DNA from: Dichetophora obliterata | Taxonomy: Eukaryota > Arthropoda > Insecta > Diptera > Sciomyzidae | Direction of reading: 5' to 3' | DNA length: 64,000 bases | Assembly: GCA_963920525.1 (NCBI GenBank) | Contig: OY986439.1 | Location: 21,400,819-21,464,818, forward strand | In this document: positions 12,885-25,479 of the stretch, in pieces | Layout of the letters: each line of letters starts with the position of its first letter | How positions within the stretch are numbered: position 1 is the first letter of the stretch | Made by a program: the position numbers and the translations under genes | The notes under the pieces: generated by a model | Databases searched by the model: none | What the model saw: the letters and a program-made list of their open reading frames with translations, nothing else | Told to the model about the DNA's origin: nothing

Positions 12885-13395
12885 TAAAAAGTGGGCGGTA
12901 TTCGATACAGGGGCGTGGCAATATAAGAAAAACTTGGTATAATGAATAATATTAACACTATAGTACTGAAATTTAGTACAGGGGTAGGCACAATTATTAA
13001 AAGCTATGTTCAAAAAGTGGGCGTTATTCGATAAAGGGCGTTATGCGATAAAGGGCGATATGAGAAAAACTGTTAATCGATTAATATTGACACTAGGATA
13101 CTGAAATTAGGTACAGGGGTAGGCATAATTATGAAAATGTACTGTGAAGAAAGTAAACGTTGTTGGACAAAAGGGCGTGGCAATATAAGAAAAATACTGT
13201 ATCTTAGTTAATATTGGCAAAAGGGTACTGGAAATTGGTACAGGGGTAGGGACAATTATTACAAATTATGGTCAAAAAAGTGGGCGTTATTCGATACAGG
13301 GGCGTGGCAATATAAGAAAAATACTTTTTCCCACTTAATGTTGACACTAGGGTACGAAAATTCGTTACAAGAATGGGAAAAATTGTTATCATAAT
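12885..13395 (+). repeat. ~128-bp minisatellite, about four copies
   Basis: Blocks built on GTGGGCGTTATTCGATA, GGGGCGTGGCAATATAAGAA, TTGACACTAGGGTACTGAAA and GTACAGGGGTAGG repeat near 12890, 13017, 13150 and 13279. The array is preceded by 'aaccgacttcaaaaaggaggaggtt' style sequence (12740-12790), a short dispersed repeat. No coding sense. Confidence 0.75.
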
Positions 13396-13399
13396 CTCT

Positions 13400-13875
13400 A
13401 AAAAAGAAGAAATAAAAACTTTTTAACAAAAAAAACCAACTTCAAAACCACTAAAAAGTAAAAAATAATTTTAAATTACTTTTTACATAAAGTCTTGGTC
13501 AAATTTGATAATTTTTTATGTATAGTATTAAATTGGAAATTTTATTATTATAAATTTTTTTTTATTTTGTAATACTATCATAAATATGTATATTAATTTC
13601 CCCATGAATAAAAAACCTTTAAAGCCGGAGCGTTTATTTTATAATTTTTTTTTTATTTTCATTTTTTTTTTATTCATGGAGAAATTAATATATTTATGAT
13701 AATAAAATAAAATAGAAAAAACTTATAATAATAAGATATGCAATTTAATACTATATATAAATAAATTATCATATTTGACCAAGAATAATTGTGAAAAGTA
13801 ATTTAAAATTATTTTTTACTTTGTAGTGGTTTTGAAGTTAGTTTTTTTTTTGTTTTGTTAAAAAATTTTTGTTCC
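13400..13875. repeat. ~480-bp near-palindrome (foldback)
   Basis: Left arm words AACTTCAAAACCACTAA, AAAAAATAATTTTAAATTAC, TCTTGGTCAAAT and ATTAATTTCCCCATGAATAA all recur inverted and in mirrored order in the right arm. The centre is near 13635 (AAAGCCGGAGCG loop). Very AT-rich; probably a foldback or MITE copy. Confidence 0.75.
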
Positions 13876-13942
13876 TCTTTATTTGCTCATGTGCGAAAAG
13901 TAAGACAGTGAAACGAAAAAAAAACCTAACGCAACAATAGTA

Positions 13943-14115
13943 CACGAAGATAAATTCGTAAATCCGACGCTTATTTAGCGAAGACTCAAACCCATAATAT
14001 TTATTAAAAAAAGTATTTTGCCAAGTACGAATTTAACTTTTAATACGAATTAAACTTTTGGCATGAATTTTAAATTCGGTCTATTGCAAAGTACGCATTT
14101 AACTCCTGGTATGAA
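13943..14115. repeat. One end of the 15.5-kb MITE family, and a second end at 12305-12365
   Basis: 13943-13995 matches the TIR of the 15465-16010 element (GAAGATAAATTCGTAAATCC, AGCGAAGACTCAAACC), followed by degenerate ACGAATTTAACTTTT repeats. 12305-12365 carries the inverted end. The ends face away from each other, so these are likely two truncated copies. Confidence 0.55.
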
Positions 14116-14119
14116 ATGA

Positions 14120-15460
14120 GGTCATGGTATTAACTTTTGATGAAAAAAGTCCTAATATCAGAAATACAAACTGGATATATATTGCATACCATTGGATAGG
14201 TAATTAAAGCACCTTTTCAGCGATATATGTTTCATTAATCGTGTACTCTAAGGATTTTGGACTACAAAGGAGTGTTTGATACTAGAGTTGATTCATGCCA
14301 CTGACTACTGATGGAAAAATCCTTTCATCAAAAATGCAAACTTCTAAAATTAAAATACAATTAAGTCAAAATCAAATAATTACATACTAATCGTATGAGT
14401 CATTTTGGAGTTTATGGGTGTTTACCCGATCGCAGCACTACCTACCTAAAATCGACAAACGTTTATGAGGAGTTCAGTCACATACACTCGTTGAGGAGAA
14501 TTTTATATTTAAGGATTACCATTAAATTTCAAGATTCTAGAAAGTTTGAGAGAACATTTTTCAAGTGCTTGTTTGTTGAAAAAATAGTTAGTGCCTTTTT
14601 TTAATCAAAACTATTTTGCCAATAAACTAAAATTAATTCGAATGATCTCAGCTATAAATGTTTGACTAGAACAGAAAGGCTTCAACTTGAACTCTACGAA
14701 TATTATTTAAAGAAAACATGATTAATTTTATTTATATTTTACAACTTTAGATCGATGGATAGTGATAGTGATTAATAGAAAGCATGAAATAAATTAAAAA
14801 ATAAAATAAAAAATTTCCCTTGCATGTGCACTGCGTATAATAACCTCAAACTTGCATTGATTTCTCACTAGATAAAAATGGCATGACATGAGACACAAAG
14901 GCGGCGGCAGCAACAGCAACAGCAACATACAATGCAGTTCCTGAAGTTTATTCAACTCGTGTTCATGAAGCATTCAGTCATTCATCCATTCGAAGTAAAA
15001 AAACAAACTCTAGTTATGGCCAATTAGAAGTGCATTCTTATCGGCGCTTACAATTGAGGCAACACTGGTGACAGAGAGTCAAAAGTTAGTTATATGAGAA
15101 AAAAAAATAAACAAAAAATATATATTGTTTACATACATTTTTATGCATGCATGCAGGCATGCGTAAATAATTGCAGTCAATTCAAATTTTATAGTTAAAT
15201 AGACTGAAACAACTACAACTACAACAACAATAAAACCGATACAATCAGTGAGCTACAAAAACACGATATTAAAGATAGAAAACAAATCAAAAGTATTTAC
15301 AAAGAGCCACAATTATTGAAGAATACAAGCTATAAAATTATGTTTCTTACGTACCAAACTCTTAAGTTTCGATATAAAAGAGAAGCATTATTATATTATG
15401 TAAATGAAAAATCAGATAAAAGTAGTCAAAAGAAAGATGAGAAAAATGCTTGAATAAAGA
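14120..15460. other. Non-coding gap
   Basis: No supported gene. Includes GCA/ACA-rich simple sequence near 14905-14930 and 15210-15230. The 69-aa ORF at 14395 shows no recognisable domain. Confidence 0.5.
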
Positions 15461-15464
15461 AGAA

Positions 15465-16010
15465 CGTGAAGATAAATTCGTCAATCCGACGCTAACTTAG
15501 CGAAGACTCAAACCAATACTTTTGATCCGCAAAAAGTTAAATTCGTACTTTTCGCAAAGTACGAATTTAACTTTTGGGAGGAAATTAAATTTGTTATATA
15601 TACAAAGTAAGAGTTTAACTTTTGATTCTAGTATAGCTTTGGCATATTATTCTTTTCGCAAAGTATGAATTTAACTTTTGGTAGGAAATCCAATTCGTTC
15701 TTCTTGCACAGTACGAATTTAACTTTTGGGAGGAAATAAAATTCGTTCTTTTTGCAAAGTACGAGTTTAACTTTTGATTCGAATTTAACACAATTTTGAG
15801 TGCACAATTAAGACTTTTGTCATTAAAATTTTTTAAAAGTAGTGAAGATGAAAAAATGTTTATGGAAAAAGTCTTAATTGTGCACTTAAAAGCTATATAA
15901 CGTTGTAAAGATGTTTTAATTACCTTAAATGCGATTAACTTTTTGCGAATCAAAAGTATTGGTTTGAGTCTTCGCTAAGTTAGCGTCGGATTGACGAATT
16001 TATCTTCATG
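15465..16010. mobile_element. MITE with 62-bp TIRs and internal tandem repeats
   Basis: CRTGAAGATAAATTCGTCAA at 15465 and its inverse ending at 16010 are the outer ends of an almost perfect ~62-bp terminal inverted repeat. Just inside the left end are four to five tandem ~60-bp copies of GTACGAATTTAACTTTTGG with 'aggaaat' spacers (15540-15790). The 112-aa minus ORF at 15615-15953 is an artefact of these in-frame repeats. No unambiguous target duplication. Confidence 0.8.
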
Positions 16011-16393
16011 CACTTTTACAAATAAAGATCTACAAAAAAATAATTTAGTTTAAAAAGGTGTCCGTCAGACCACCACATCAGTAAAAAAAATTTGAGCACG
16101 TTAAATGCAGAGGGTTAAAAGAAATTTTAAAAACAGGCCTTGAAATAAATAATATTTATTTATTTAATTTCCTGAATTATATTATGCAAAAGACAATGAA
16201 AAAAGTCTCAGTTTGTACTATTTGAGAGAAAATTATATGCAAAAATAAAAAACATGATCTTTTCGTAAAAAAAAGTGTTTTTCTTCGATAAGAAAAAATA
16301 ACTAGCTATGGTATATTCTAATCTTAATTTAATTAAAAACAATTAAAGCCACATTTTGTTACCTTAACTGCATGTTTATGTAAAAATTTTTAG
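16011..16393. other. Non-coding gap
   Basis: AT-rich sequence without a supported feature. Confidence 0.5.
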
Positions 16394-16466
16394 GCCTTTG
16401 TAGTCTAGTGGGTAGTGCGCGAGACTATCAACCTAGAGGTCCCTGGTTCGAATCCGGGCTCGGGCA
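16394..16466 (+). ncRNA. tRNA-like Pol III unit (tRNA pseudogene or SINE head)
   Basis: The A box TAGTCTAGTGG (16401-16411) fits TRGYNNARNGG exactly. The B box GGTTCGAATCC (16445-16455) is also perfect, 33 bp downstream. The T stem pairs fully (CCTGG/CCGGG with one G-U). The acceptor stem has mismatches (GCCTTTG against CTCGGGC) and the anticodon arm pairs poorly, leaving the anticodon undecided. I therefore read it as a tRNA-derived element with an intact internal promoter rather than a working tRNA. Downstream sequence to ~16600 could be the SINE body. Confidence 0.6.
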
Positions 16467-17100
16467 TGCTTTTCACTTTATTTGGTCTTTCCTAAATTTA
16501 AGAATTATAACTAAAAATCCACAACTAATTGTGGAAAATGTGGACAGGAACAACTAAGGGCTGGAAATGCTTGCCGACGATAAGGCATAACACTAGCCTA
16601 GGTTAAAAGCAATTAAAATTGTCTTTCACGTTTGTTTCGCCTGCTCAATAATTCACGTATGGTTCCAATCAATTTTGGTTCTTTGATCTTAAAAAAAACA
16701 AGGGCTGAATGTCGCGAAAAAACGAGCAACAATATTTTTTATGTGGATAAATGTATTGCTTACCGTGTCTCGCACCACGTTCATTTTTCGTTTCGTTTTA
16801 CATAAACATGCAGTAAATATACATACTATCCTATCGTTTTTGAGACAACGCAAAGAAACTGCAAGGCCAAAAACATATGTATTTAACAATTCATCTCAAC
16901 CTGAAAACTTTCGCAATACGGTCACTTTTCACGAAACCTTTGCTTGTTGTTCATTGGGTAGTGTTTAAATAACATAAGGAAGAAGATAAGTCAAAAACAA
17001 AATACTTTTTATGGCTATACATAAATGTACACTTTGGCACATGTGCGCAAGTAACTAGGTAAAGAATCGACGAAAAAGACGCAAAGAGCAAAACTACGAG

Positions 17101-17165
17101 ATTAACGAACTGAACTCAACTGAACTGAACGGAACCAAACCGAACCGAAATGGACTGAACAGAGT
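17101..17165. repeat. Degenerate pentanucleotide repeat (GAACY)
   Basis: A run of ACTGAACT/GAACC/GAACG units (ctgaactcaactgaactgaa, then aaccgaaccg). Surrounding 16600-18030 is otherwise gene-free AT-rich sequence. Confidence 0.65.
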
Positions 17166-18033
17166 TAAAGTGGCGTGTAACATGCTTTTTTTAACGTAGC
17201 AAAAAAGAACAAACAGTTTATAAATAAGACTCAGCTCACTAGGTCAGTAGAATGGAAGGAATAAGAGTTCAATGTTCTTCCAAGTGGTAGTCTTTGCTAA
17301 TATGAGTGTCTATTTTATTTAAGCTAAAACTAATAATTTGTGTTGAAGCTAGCAGATAATGTAATCCAAATAATCTAAGGTTCTGATTGAAAGAAGAGAT
17401 TTCATCCATCATGTTGATTAAATGATATGATGAGCTGACATTGAAAGTAGTTAACTTTCTTGTCTTCAAACTTTTTCTGAATGCTTTTTTTATCAAACTC
17501 GTTTTGTTCTTCTTTTACTCCTTTTCGCCAATATCGTTTATAACCTTTGGTTAGATAATTAAAATAGAAGTTGTTTTTTTAGCGATCTTATAATCATGAT
17601 AGACAGAATTGAAATTTGCTTAGTAAGAAAAATAAAACTGTGATAAGCAAAAAGCAAAGAACAAAACGAACGATAGCAACATGGCTTGAGCTTATCAAGT
17701 TAAAGTTTAATAGCATATTTATTCAGTTGTTTTTTCTTTCAGAACAAAAATTTTTGAGAAACGTAGAAGCACATTTGGAGAACGTTATTTAAAAAATTTT
17801 ATGAAATAACTGTTTTGTGTCAAGATCAAAGGTTTTTTATGCCAGCTCGACAAAGTTACTTTGAATATGAAACTCTGTCTTTGGAATCATTATGGTCGAA
17901 AAATAATATGGATTGTTGCATAATGAGTTTTAATATTCAATGTGGCCAAGTCAGTGCACTTAATCTAGTGGCTTTCGATGATGTAATGCATTACATTTTT
18001 TTAAAAAAACCCTAACTATACCATTTCCAATTG

Positions 18034-21000
18034 TGATTCAGAATAGATCAATTGATATTTAGAAATTCCATTTGAAATTCACCAAAGATTAATTGAAATT
18101 CAGAAAAGATCAATCGAAATTCAAAAGGAATAAATCGCAATTCAGAAAAAATAAATTGAAATGCAGAAATTCAATTTTAAATTAAGAAAAGATCAATTGA
18201 AATGCAGAAATCCAATTTTAAATTCAGAAGAGATCAATTGAAATTCAGAATAGATTATCCATCAAATTCAGATGGAAACAATAGAAGTTTAGAAAAGATC
18301 AATTGAAATTCAGAAAAGATTCATTGAAATTGAGAATAGTTGGATCAATTTAAATTCAGAAAATATACTTTGAAATTCAGAAAAGATCATTTCAAATTCA
18401 GAAGGAATCGATCAAAATTCAGAAAAGATCCATTGAAATGCAGAAATTCAATTTTAAATTAAGAAAAGATCAATTGAAATGAAGAACAGATCAATTAAAA
18501 TTCCATTTGAAATTCGCCAAAGATTAATTGAAATTCAGAAAAGATCAATCGAAATTCAAAAGGAATAAATCGCAATTCAGAAAAGATAAATTGAATTGCA
18601 GAAATTCAATTTAAAGTTCAAAAAAGATCAATCGAAATTCAGAAAGAATCGATCAAAATTCAAAAAAGATCCATTGAAATGCAGAAATCCAATTTTAAAT
18701 TCAGAAGAAATCAATTGAAATTCAGAATAGATTATTTCAAATTTAGATGGAATGAATAGAAGTTTAGAAAAGATCAATTGAAATTCGGAAAAGATTATTT
18801 GAAATTAAGAATAGTTGGATCAATTTAAATTCAGAAAATATACTTTGAAATTCAGAAAAGATCAATTGAAATTCAGAAGAAGTCAATCGAAGTTCAGAAA
18901 AGAACAATTGAAATTCAGAAGGAATAGATCAAAATTCAGAAAAGATCCATTGAAATGCAGAAATTCAATTTAAATTAAGAAAAGCTCAATTGAAATGCAG
19001 AAATCCAATTTAAAATTCAGAAGAGATCAATTGAAATTCAGAATAGATTATCCATCAAATTCAGATGGAAACAATAGAAGTTTAGAAAAGATCAATTGAA
19101 ATTCAGAAAAGATTAATTGAAATTGAGAATAGTTGGATCAAATTAAATTCAGAAAATATACTTTGAAATTCAGAAAAGATCAATTAAAATTCAGAAGGAA
19201 TCGATCAAAATTCAGAAAAGATCCATTGAAATGCAGAAATTCCATTTTAAATTAAGAAAAGATCAATTGAAATGCAGAACAGATCAATTAAAATTCCATT
19301 TGAAATTCGCCAAAGATTAATTGAAATTCAGAAAAGATCAATCGAAATTCAAAAGGAATAAATCGCAATTCAGAAAAGATAAATTGAAATGCAGAAATTC
19401 AATTTGAAGTTCAAAAAAGATCAATCGAAATTCAGAAAGAATCGATCAAAATTCAAAAAAGATCCATTGAAATGCAGAAATCCAATTTTAAATTCAGAAG
19501 AGATCAATTGAAATACAGAATAGATTATTTCAAATTCAGATGGAATCAATAGAAGTTTAGAAAAGATCAATTGAAATTCAGAAAAGATTAATTGAAATTA
19601 AGAATATTTGGATCAATTTAAATTCAGAAAATATACTTTGAAATTCAGAAAAGATCAATTGAAATTCAGAAGAAGTCAATCGAAATTCAGAAAAGAACAA
19701 TTGAAATTCAGAAGGAATAGATCAAAATTCAGAAAAGATCCATTGAAATGCAGAAATTCAATTTTAAATTAAGAAACGATCAATTGAAATGCAGAAATCC
19801 AATTTTAAATTCAGAAGAGATCAATTGAAATTCAGAATAGATTATTTCAAATTCAAATGGAAACAATAGAAGTTTAGAAAAGATCAATTGAAATTCAGAA
19901 AAGATTAATTGAAATTGAGAATAGTTGGATCAAATTAAATTCAGAAAATATTCTTTGAAATTCAGAAAAGATCAATTAAAATTCAGAAGGAATCGATCAA
20001 AATTCAGAAAAGATCCATTGAAATGCAGAAATTCCATTTTAAATTAAGAAAAGATCAATTGAAATGCAGAACAGATCAATTAAAATTCCATTTGAAATTC
20101 GCCAAAGATTAATTGAAATTCAGAAAAGATCAATCGAAATTCAAAAGGAATAAATCGCAATTCAGAAAAGATAAATTGAAATCCAGAAATTCAATTTGAA
20201 GTTCAAAAAATATCAATCGAAATTCAGAAAGAATCGATCAAAATTCAAAAAAGATCCATTGAAATGCAGAAATCCAATTTTAAATTCAGAAGAAATCAAT
20301 TGAAATTCAGAATAGATTATTTCAAATTTAGATGGAATGAATAGAAGTTTAGAAAAGATCAATTGAAATTCGGAAAAGATTATTGGAAATTAAGAATAGT
20401 TGGATCAATTTAAATTCAGAAAATATACTTTGAAATTCAGAAAAGATCAATTGAAATTCAGAAGAAGTCAATCGAAGTTCAGAAAAGAACAATTGAAATT
20501 CAGAAGGAATAGATCAAAATTCAGAAAAGATCCATTGAAATGCAGAAATTCAATTTAAATTAAGAAAAGCTCAATTGAAATGCAGAAATCCAATTTTAAA
20601 TTCAGAAGAGATCAATTGAAATTCAGAATAGATTATTTCAAATTCAAATGGAAACAATAGAAGTTTAGAAAATATCAATTGAAATTCAGAAAAGATTAAT
20701 TGAAATTGAGAATAGTTGGATCAAATTAAATTCAGAAAATATACTTTGAAATTCAGAAAAGATTATTTGAAATTCAGAAGGAATCGATCAAAATTCAGAA
20801 AAGATCCATTGAAATGCAGAAATTCCATTTTAAATTAAGAAAAGATCAATTGAAATGCAGAACAGATCAATTAAAATTCCATTTGAAATTCGCCAAAGAT
20901 TAATTGAAATTCAGAAAAGATCAATCGAAATTCAAAAGGAATAAATCGCAATTCAGAAAAGATAAATTGAAATGCAGAAATTCAATTTGAAGTTCAAAAA

Positions 21001-22208
21001 AGATCAATCGAAATTCAGAAAGAATCGATCAAAATTCAAAAAAGATCCATTGAAATGCAGAAAGCCAATTTTAAATTCAGAAGAGATCAATTAAAATTCA
21101 GAATAGATTATTTCAAATTCAGATGGAATCAATAGAAGTTTAGAAAAGATCAATTGAAATTCAGAAAAGATTAATTGAAATTAAGAATAGTTGGATCAAT
21201 TTAAATTCAGAAAATATACTTTGAAATTCAGAAAAGATCAATTGAAATTCAGAAGAAGTCAATCGAAATTCAGAAAAGAACAATTGAAATTCAGAAGGAG
21301 TAGATCAAAATTCAGAAAAGATCCATTGAAATGCAGAAATTCAATTTTAAATTAAGAAAAGATCAATTGAAATGCAGAAATCCAATTTTAAATTCAGAAG
21401 AGATCAATTGAAATTCAGAATAGATTATTTCAAATTCAGATGGAATCAATAGAAGTTTAGAAAAAATCAATTGAAATTCAGAAAAGATTAGTTGAAATTA
21501 AGAATAGTTGGATCAATTTAAATTCAGAAAATATACTTTGAAATTCAGAAAAGATTATTTGAAATTCAGAACGAATCGATCAAAATTCAGAAAAGATCCA
21601 TTGAAATGCAGAAATTCCATTTTAAATTAAGAAAAGATCAATTGAAATGCAGAACAGATAAATTAAAATTCCATTTGAAATTCGCCAAAGATTAATTGAA
21701 ATTCAGAAAAGATCAATAGAAATTCAAAAGGAATAAATCGCAATTCAGAAAAGATAAATTGAAATACAGAAATTCAATTTGAAGTTCAAAAAAGATCAAT
21801 CGAAATTCAGAAAGAATCGATCAAAATTCAAAAAAGATCCATTGAAATGCAGAAATCCAATTTTAAATTCAGAAGAGATCAATTGAAATTCAGAATAGAT
21901 TATTTCAAATTCAAATGGAAACAATAGAAGTTTAGAAAAGATCAATTGAAATTCAGAAAAGATTAATTGAAATTGAGAATAGTTGGATCAAATTAAATTC
22001 AGAAAATATACTTTGAAATTCAGAAAAGATCAATTAAAATTCAGAAGGAATCGATCAAAATTCAGAAAAGATCCATTGAAATGCAGAAGTTCCATTTTAA
22101 ATTAAGAAAAGATCAATTGAAATGCAGAACAGATCAATTAAAAATCAGAAAAGATCAATTTAAATTCAGAAGGAAATTAAAAAAAAATTAATTGAAATTC
22201 AGAAATTC
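18034..22208. repeat. Satellite: 21-bp monomer in ~792-bp higher-order units
   Basis: The region is wholly made of variants of a ~21-bp unit, consensus near AAAAGATCAATTGAAATTCAG. Variants follow a fixed order: the landmark CCATTTGAAATTCGCC occurs at 18503, 19296, 20088, 20879 and 21671, i.e. spacings of 793, 792, 791 and 792 bp. That gives about five higher-order units with only scattered differences. Most monomers hold the palindrome TCAATTGA. No ORF of 60 codons is open. It ends abruptly before unique sequence and the LINE fragment at 22289. Confidence 0.95.
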
Positions 22209-22288
22209 TAATAATAATTGTAGATTTTGATTTTTATATCCCCAACGCGTACTGCGTAAGGGCGCGTTTATAGTGGCGACTTGTTGCT

Positions 22289-23867
22289 TTGCCGAGCCGA
22301 GCTGAAGCTCAAAAACGCATGAGAGCAATAGAAAAGCAGATTTGCGAGCAGATTTCTAATCATGTGCGCACTTCTGGACTAATGTCTAATCTCCAGTCTG
22401 GTTTTAGGCCTGGTCACAGCTGTTCGACTGCAATGGTCAAAATACTTGATGATATCAGAGTTCCGTATGATATGGGTCACATTACATTACTTTGTTTGCT
22501 AGACCTTACAAAAGCTTTTGATACAGTCAATCATTCAATACTATGTAGAAAACTTTTGCAAAATTTTAGCTTTTCTGCAGCTGCTGTTCGTCTAATACAT
22601 AACTATCTGGTTGGTAGATCACAAAAGTTTAAATCTGGGTCAAATTTTTCAGAACTTAAAACTATAGGTAGCGGAGTGCCGCAAGGCTCAGTTCTTGGCC
22701 CATTGTTATTTTCAATGTTTTCCAATGACATCTTCACCAGGTGTCAGCACGTTAAAATGCACGCTTACGCTGATGACCTCCAGTTGTATATGTCCAGGCC
22801 AATCGGTCTGATAGAGGATCTTTGTGTCAGAGTTAATGAGGACTTAAACATGATAGCTGAATGGGCAAAGAATAATCTGCTCATGTTAAACCCTTTAAAA
22901 TCACATGTTTTACCAATAATGAAAAATAGGTTTTTTGTTCAAGATTTGCCTCCAGTTCTTCTCAATAACGTGAAGCTCAATTTGGTTAGCAAAGTAACTA
23001 ACCTCGGTTATATAATAAATTCAACTCTGTCATGTGAGGATCATATTAACTCTTGTGTTAAAAAAGTTTATTTTGGCCTGCGAAGCATGCGAATAACTGA
23101 AAGTTTTGTGAACGTAGAAATTAGACGAAAATTGGTATTGCAGCTCTTGTTACCTTTAATTACTTATTCGGAAGCAGTATATTGCAAGCTTGATTCGAGG
23201 TCGGCGCATAAGCTTTTAGTTGCTTTTAACAATGCTGCTCGCTACGTTTATGGCCTAAGGAAATATGACCATGTAACAATGTTTTCGAAACAATTACTTG
23301 GAAGAGGCCTATTAAATCATCTCGAAGCAAGAAGCTGTGTGTTCCTGCATAGAATAATTATCACACAGAGCCCTAGCTACTTGTTCGAAAAACTAGCTTT
23401 TTGTAGATCTAGCAGAGGCATGATCAATTAGCAATTCCCAGATATAATTTCATCAACTCCAGTAGATTGTTTTTTGTAAGCGCAATCAGATCGTGGAATT
23501 CTTTACCCACACATATTAAAAATATTACTAATAGAAATACCTTCAAGCATTTAGTTTTCGAACATTTTTCTTAAAAACCTAATATTTCTTTCTATGTTTC
23601 TCTCCTTTAACTTCTATTCTTTTGCTTTATTCTCTTGATTAACTTTGAAGTGCTTTACATTATGTTATACAGTTTTAATTGTCATCAATTCTTAAATACT
23701 ATATTGTCTTTTTAACATGTACAACATAAATTTTGATGTTAGTTTAAGTAAGTTTTAGTTAGTTTTATAATATAGGTATAATGTTGTTATTTCCGTCATC
23801 TATGTGGCATTCAAAAGATTTAATCTTATTTGTCAACAATATATATAACTCAAATACAAATACAAAA
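22289..23867 (+). pseudogene. 5'-truncated LINE: reverse transcriptase fragment and 3' tail
   Basis: The reading frame encodes an RT core: SGFRPGHSCST, LLDLTKAFDTVNHSIL, GSGVPQGSVLGPLLFS and the catalytic YADD box, then the thumb region. It stops at 23431. Shifting one frame from about 23417 restores a typical LINE C-terminus containing AIRSWNSLPTHIKNI and ending at 23574, so a frameshift splits the ORF. Endonuclease and N-terminal parts are missing. A 3' UTR follows and ends in CAAATA repeats near 23867; the same tail is seen at 3936-6139. Motif style suggests a CR1/I-like rather than jockey clade, which is an impression only. Dead copy. Confidence 0.85.
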
Positions 23868-23869
23868 CG

Positions 23870-25360
23870 CAAGTCATGCACCTCTTTTGCCCTAATGCAT
23901 TTTTTAGTTACTGGTCGGCTCGGTTCGTTCGTAAGTCGTCACCATAATCGCACCCTAAGGGGTATATTAACTTTGTAACTACGTTTGTGATGCCGATAAG
24001 GAAGAGTGGCAGGTATAGAAAAGTATATAACTACATTATTAACTACATTATCGCTTTAAACATGTCCATCTGTCTAGTTGTCGTCTGTCTGCCTGTGAAA
24101 ACCCGCCAGAGGACCTTAGGGCAATCTGCCTGTCCCAAGACAGGAATAGAAGGGTGAGGGTTTTTTATTGGATGGGCAGTTCACATCACTCTCATATGAT
24201 GTTCTCTCACTGATCTCATAATGAGTTCATTCTTGAGGCAAGGCTCTTGAAAGTTCATCTGATGACTGTAAAAGAAAAAGGTTTACCTTGAGCCTTAGTT
24301 GTTGGCGCCAAATTATTGGAGAAAGCATAGTTTTGATATTAAGTTATCATAACACCGTCATTGCAATATGCTTTCGATGGACGATCAATCCAACATAACT
24401 TGAAGAGCGGGGACAGTCATCCATCAATGATGAGGAGACCTGATCTATCGTTGTTCTGCAGACCTTATCTTAGAATAAAGGTTTTATGTAAGATACATTT
24501 AATCTTTTGACCGTTGTATAAGCCAATTGGTATACAACAGCTCATGCTTCCTAGTTTTCCGAAAGAGGCTTTTTATTAAGTCTTAATTAGGTTAGCGAAG
24601 TTGCATAAGTAGGATTGTGGTTTACCCGGTTTTACTGGGAAACCAATGGTTATTTTTTTTTTTTTAACCTAGTCATGTGCAATTCTAGTGGCTGAAGGTG
24701 TCACTTTCAAATATAAATGTACTAAGAACTTTTGGTCTGTAAGACGGGATGTTGAAGAGCCTTGTCAGGTGGAGCCTTGAGCCCAGGTATCGACTGTCGT
24801 TGGGCATGGCCCTCAGGGTCTTAAATTCGCTCTGGCTGTGGTTAGGCCAGGAAGGTCGGTGTGAGTTACACTTAAGTTGAACTCGGATCAATATACTGTT
24901 ACCTTTGGAATTTGAGAACAGGCGACGGGGAAACCTAAATAGTCTGAGTTGTGTCCACTGTAATTGAGGAACCTGATTGCATAAATGACAGGCCTAATAT
25001 GCCGCCTTAGTCTTTCGTGTCAAAGAGTGATGACCTTTGATATGATGATGATGATTATTGCTGCAGAAGGAATATATGGGTTATATTATTGGTATTGATA
25101 CTGAGATAACCCAAGGTTATTAAAATAACCTAGTCATGTTTAAATTCTAGTAGCTGAAAGTGCCACGGCCATGAATTGTGTCATTCTGACAACAAAATAG
25201 ATGCGGTTCTGTTGTTGTGTTGTTGGGGAAACCTTTCTAAGTGGATCTTTTGAATTCCGAAGGAGCGTTGGCAGACGCTTCATATTTGTCCCAAGTTTTG
25301 GAGCACCGTTGAATTAAGCCTTCGCGGCAGGGGTCAACGTTAAAAACATAGTGGCTTTCT
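23870..25360. other. Unassigned sequence with an imperfect direct repeat
   Basis: No supported gene. A ~40-bp block (AACCTAGTCATGT ... ATTCTAGTGGCTGAAGGTG) at about 24664 recurs at about 25125 with changes. The segment is less AT-rich than its neighbours and could be a decayed transposon. Confidence 0.4.
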
Positions 25361-25479
25361 GTCTGCCTGTGATCACGATAATAGAAGTATTTTTAGCGCT
25401 ATCGTACAAAATTCATAATATGAGCTTTTTATTCAAAAATACTTTTCCAGTTTAAAATGAGTCAAATCGGATGAAAATC

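Noticed and set aside
15615..15953. 112-aa minus ORF with internal repeats
   Set aside because: Repeat period is that of the MITE's internal DNA repeats; no recognisable protein.
16394..16466. Functional tRNA gene
   Set aside because: Acceptor and anticodon stems contain several mismatches and no unambiguous anticodon can be placed.
18034..22208. CRISPR array
   Set aside because: Regular spacing but no unique spacers: the whole unit is repeated, and the context is eukaryotic.
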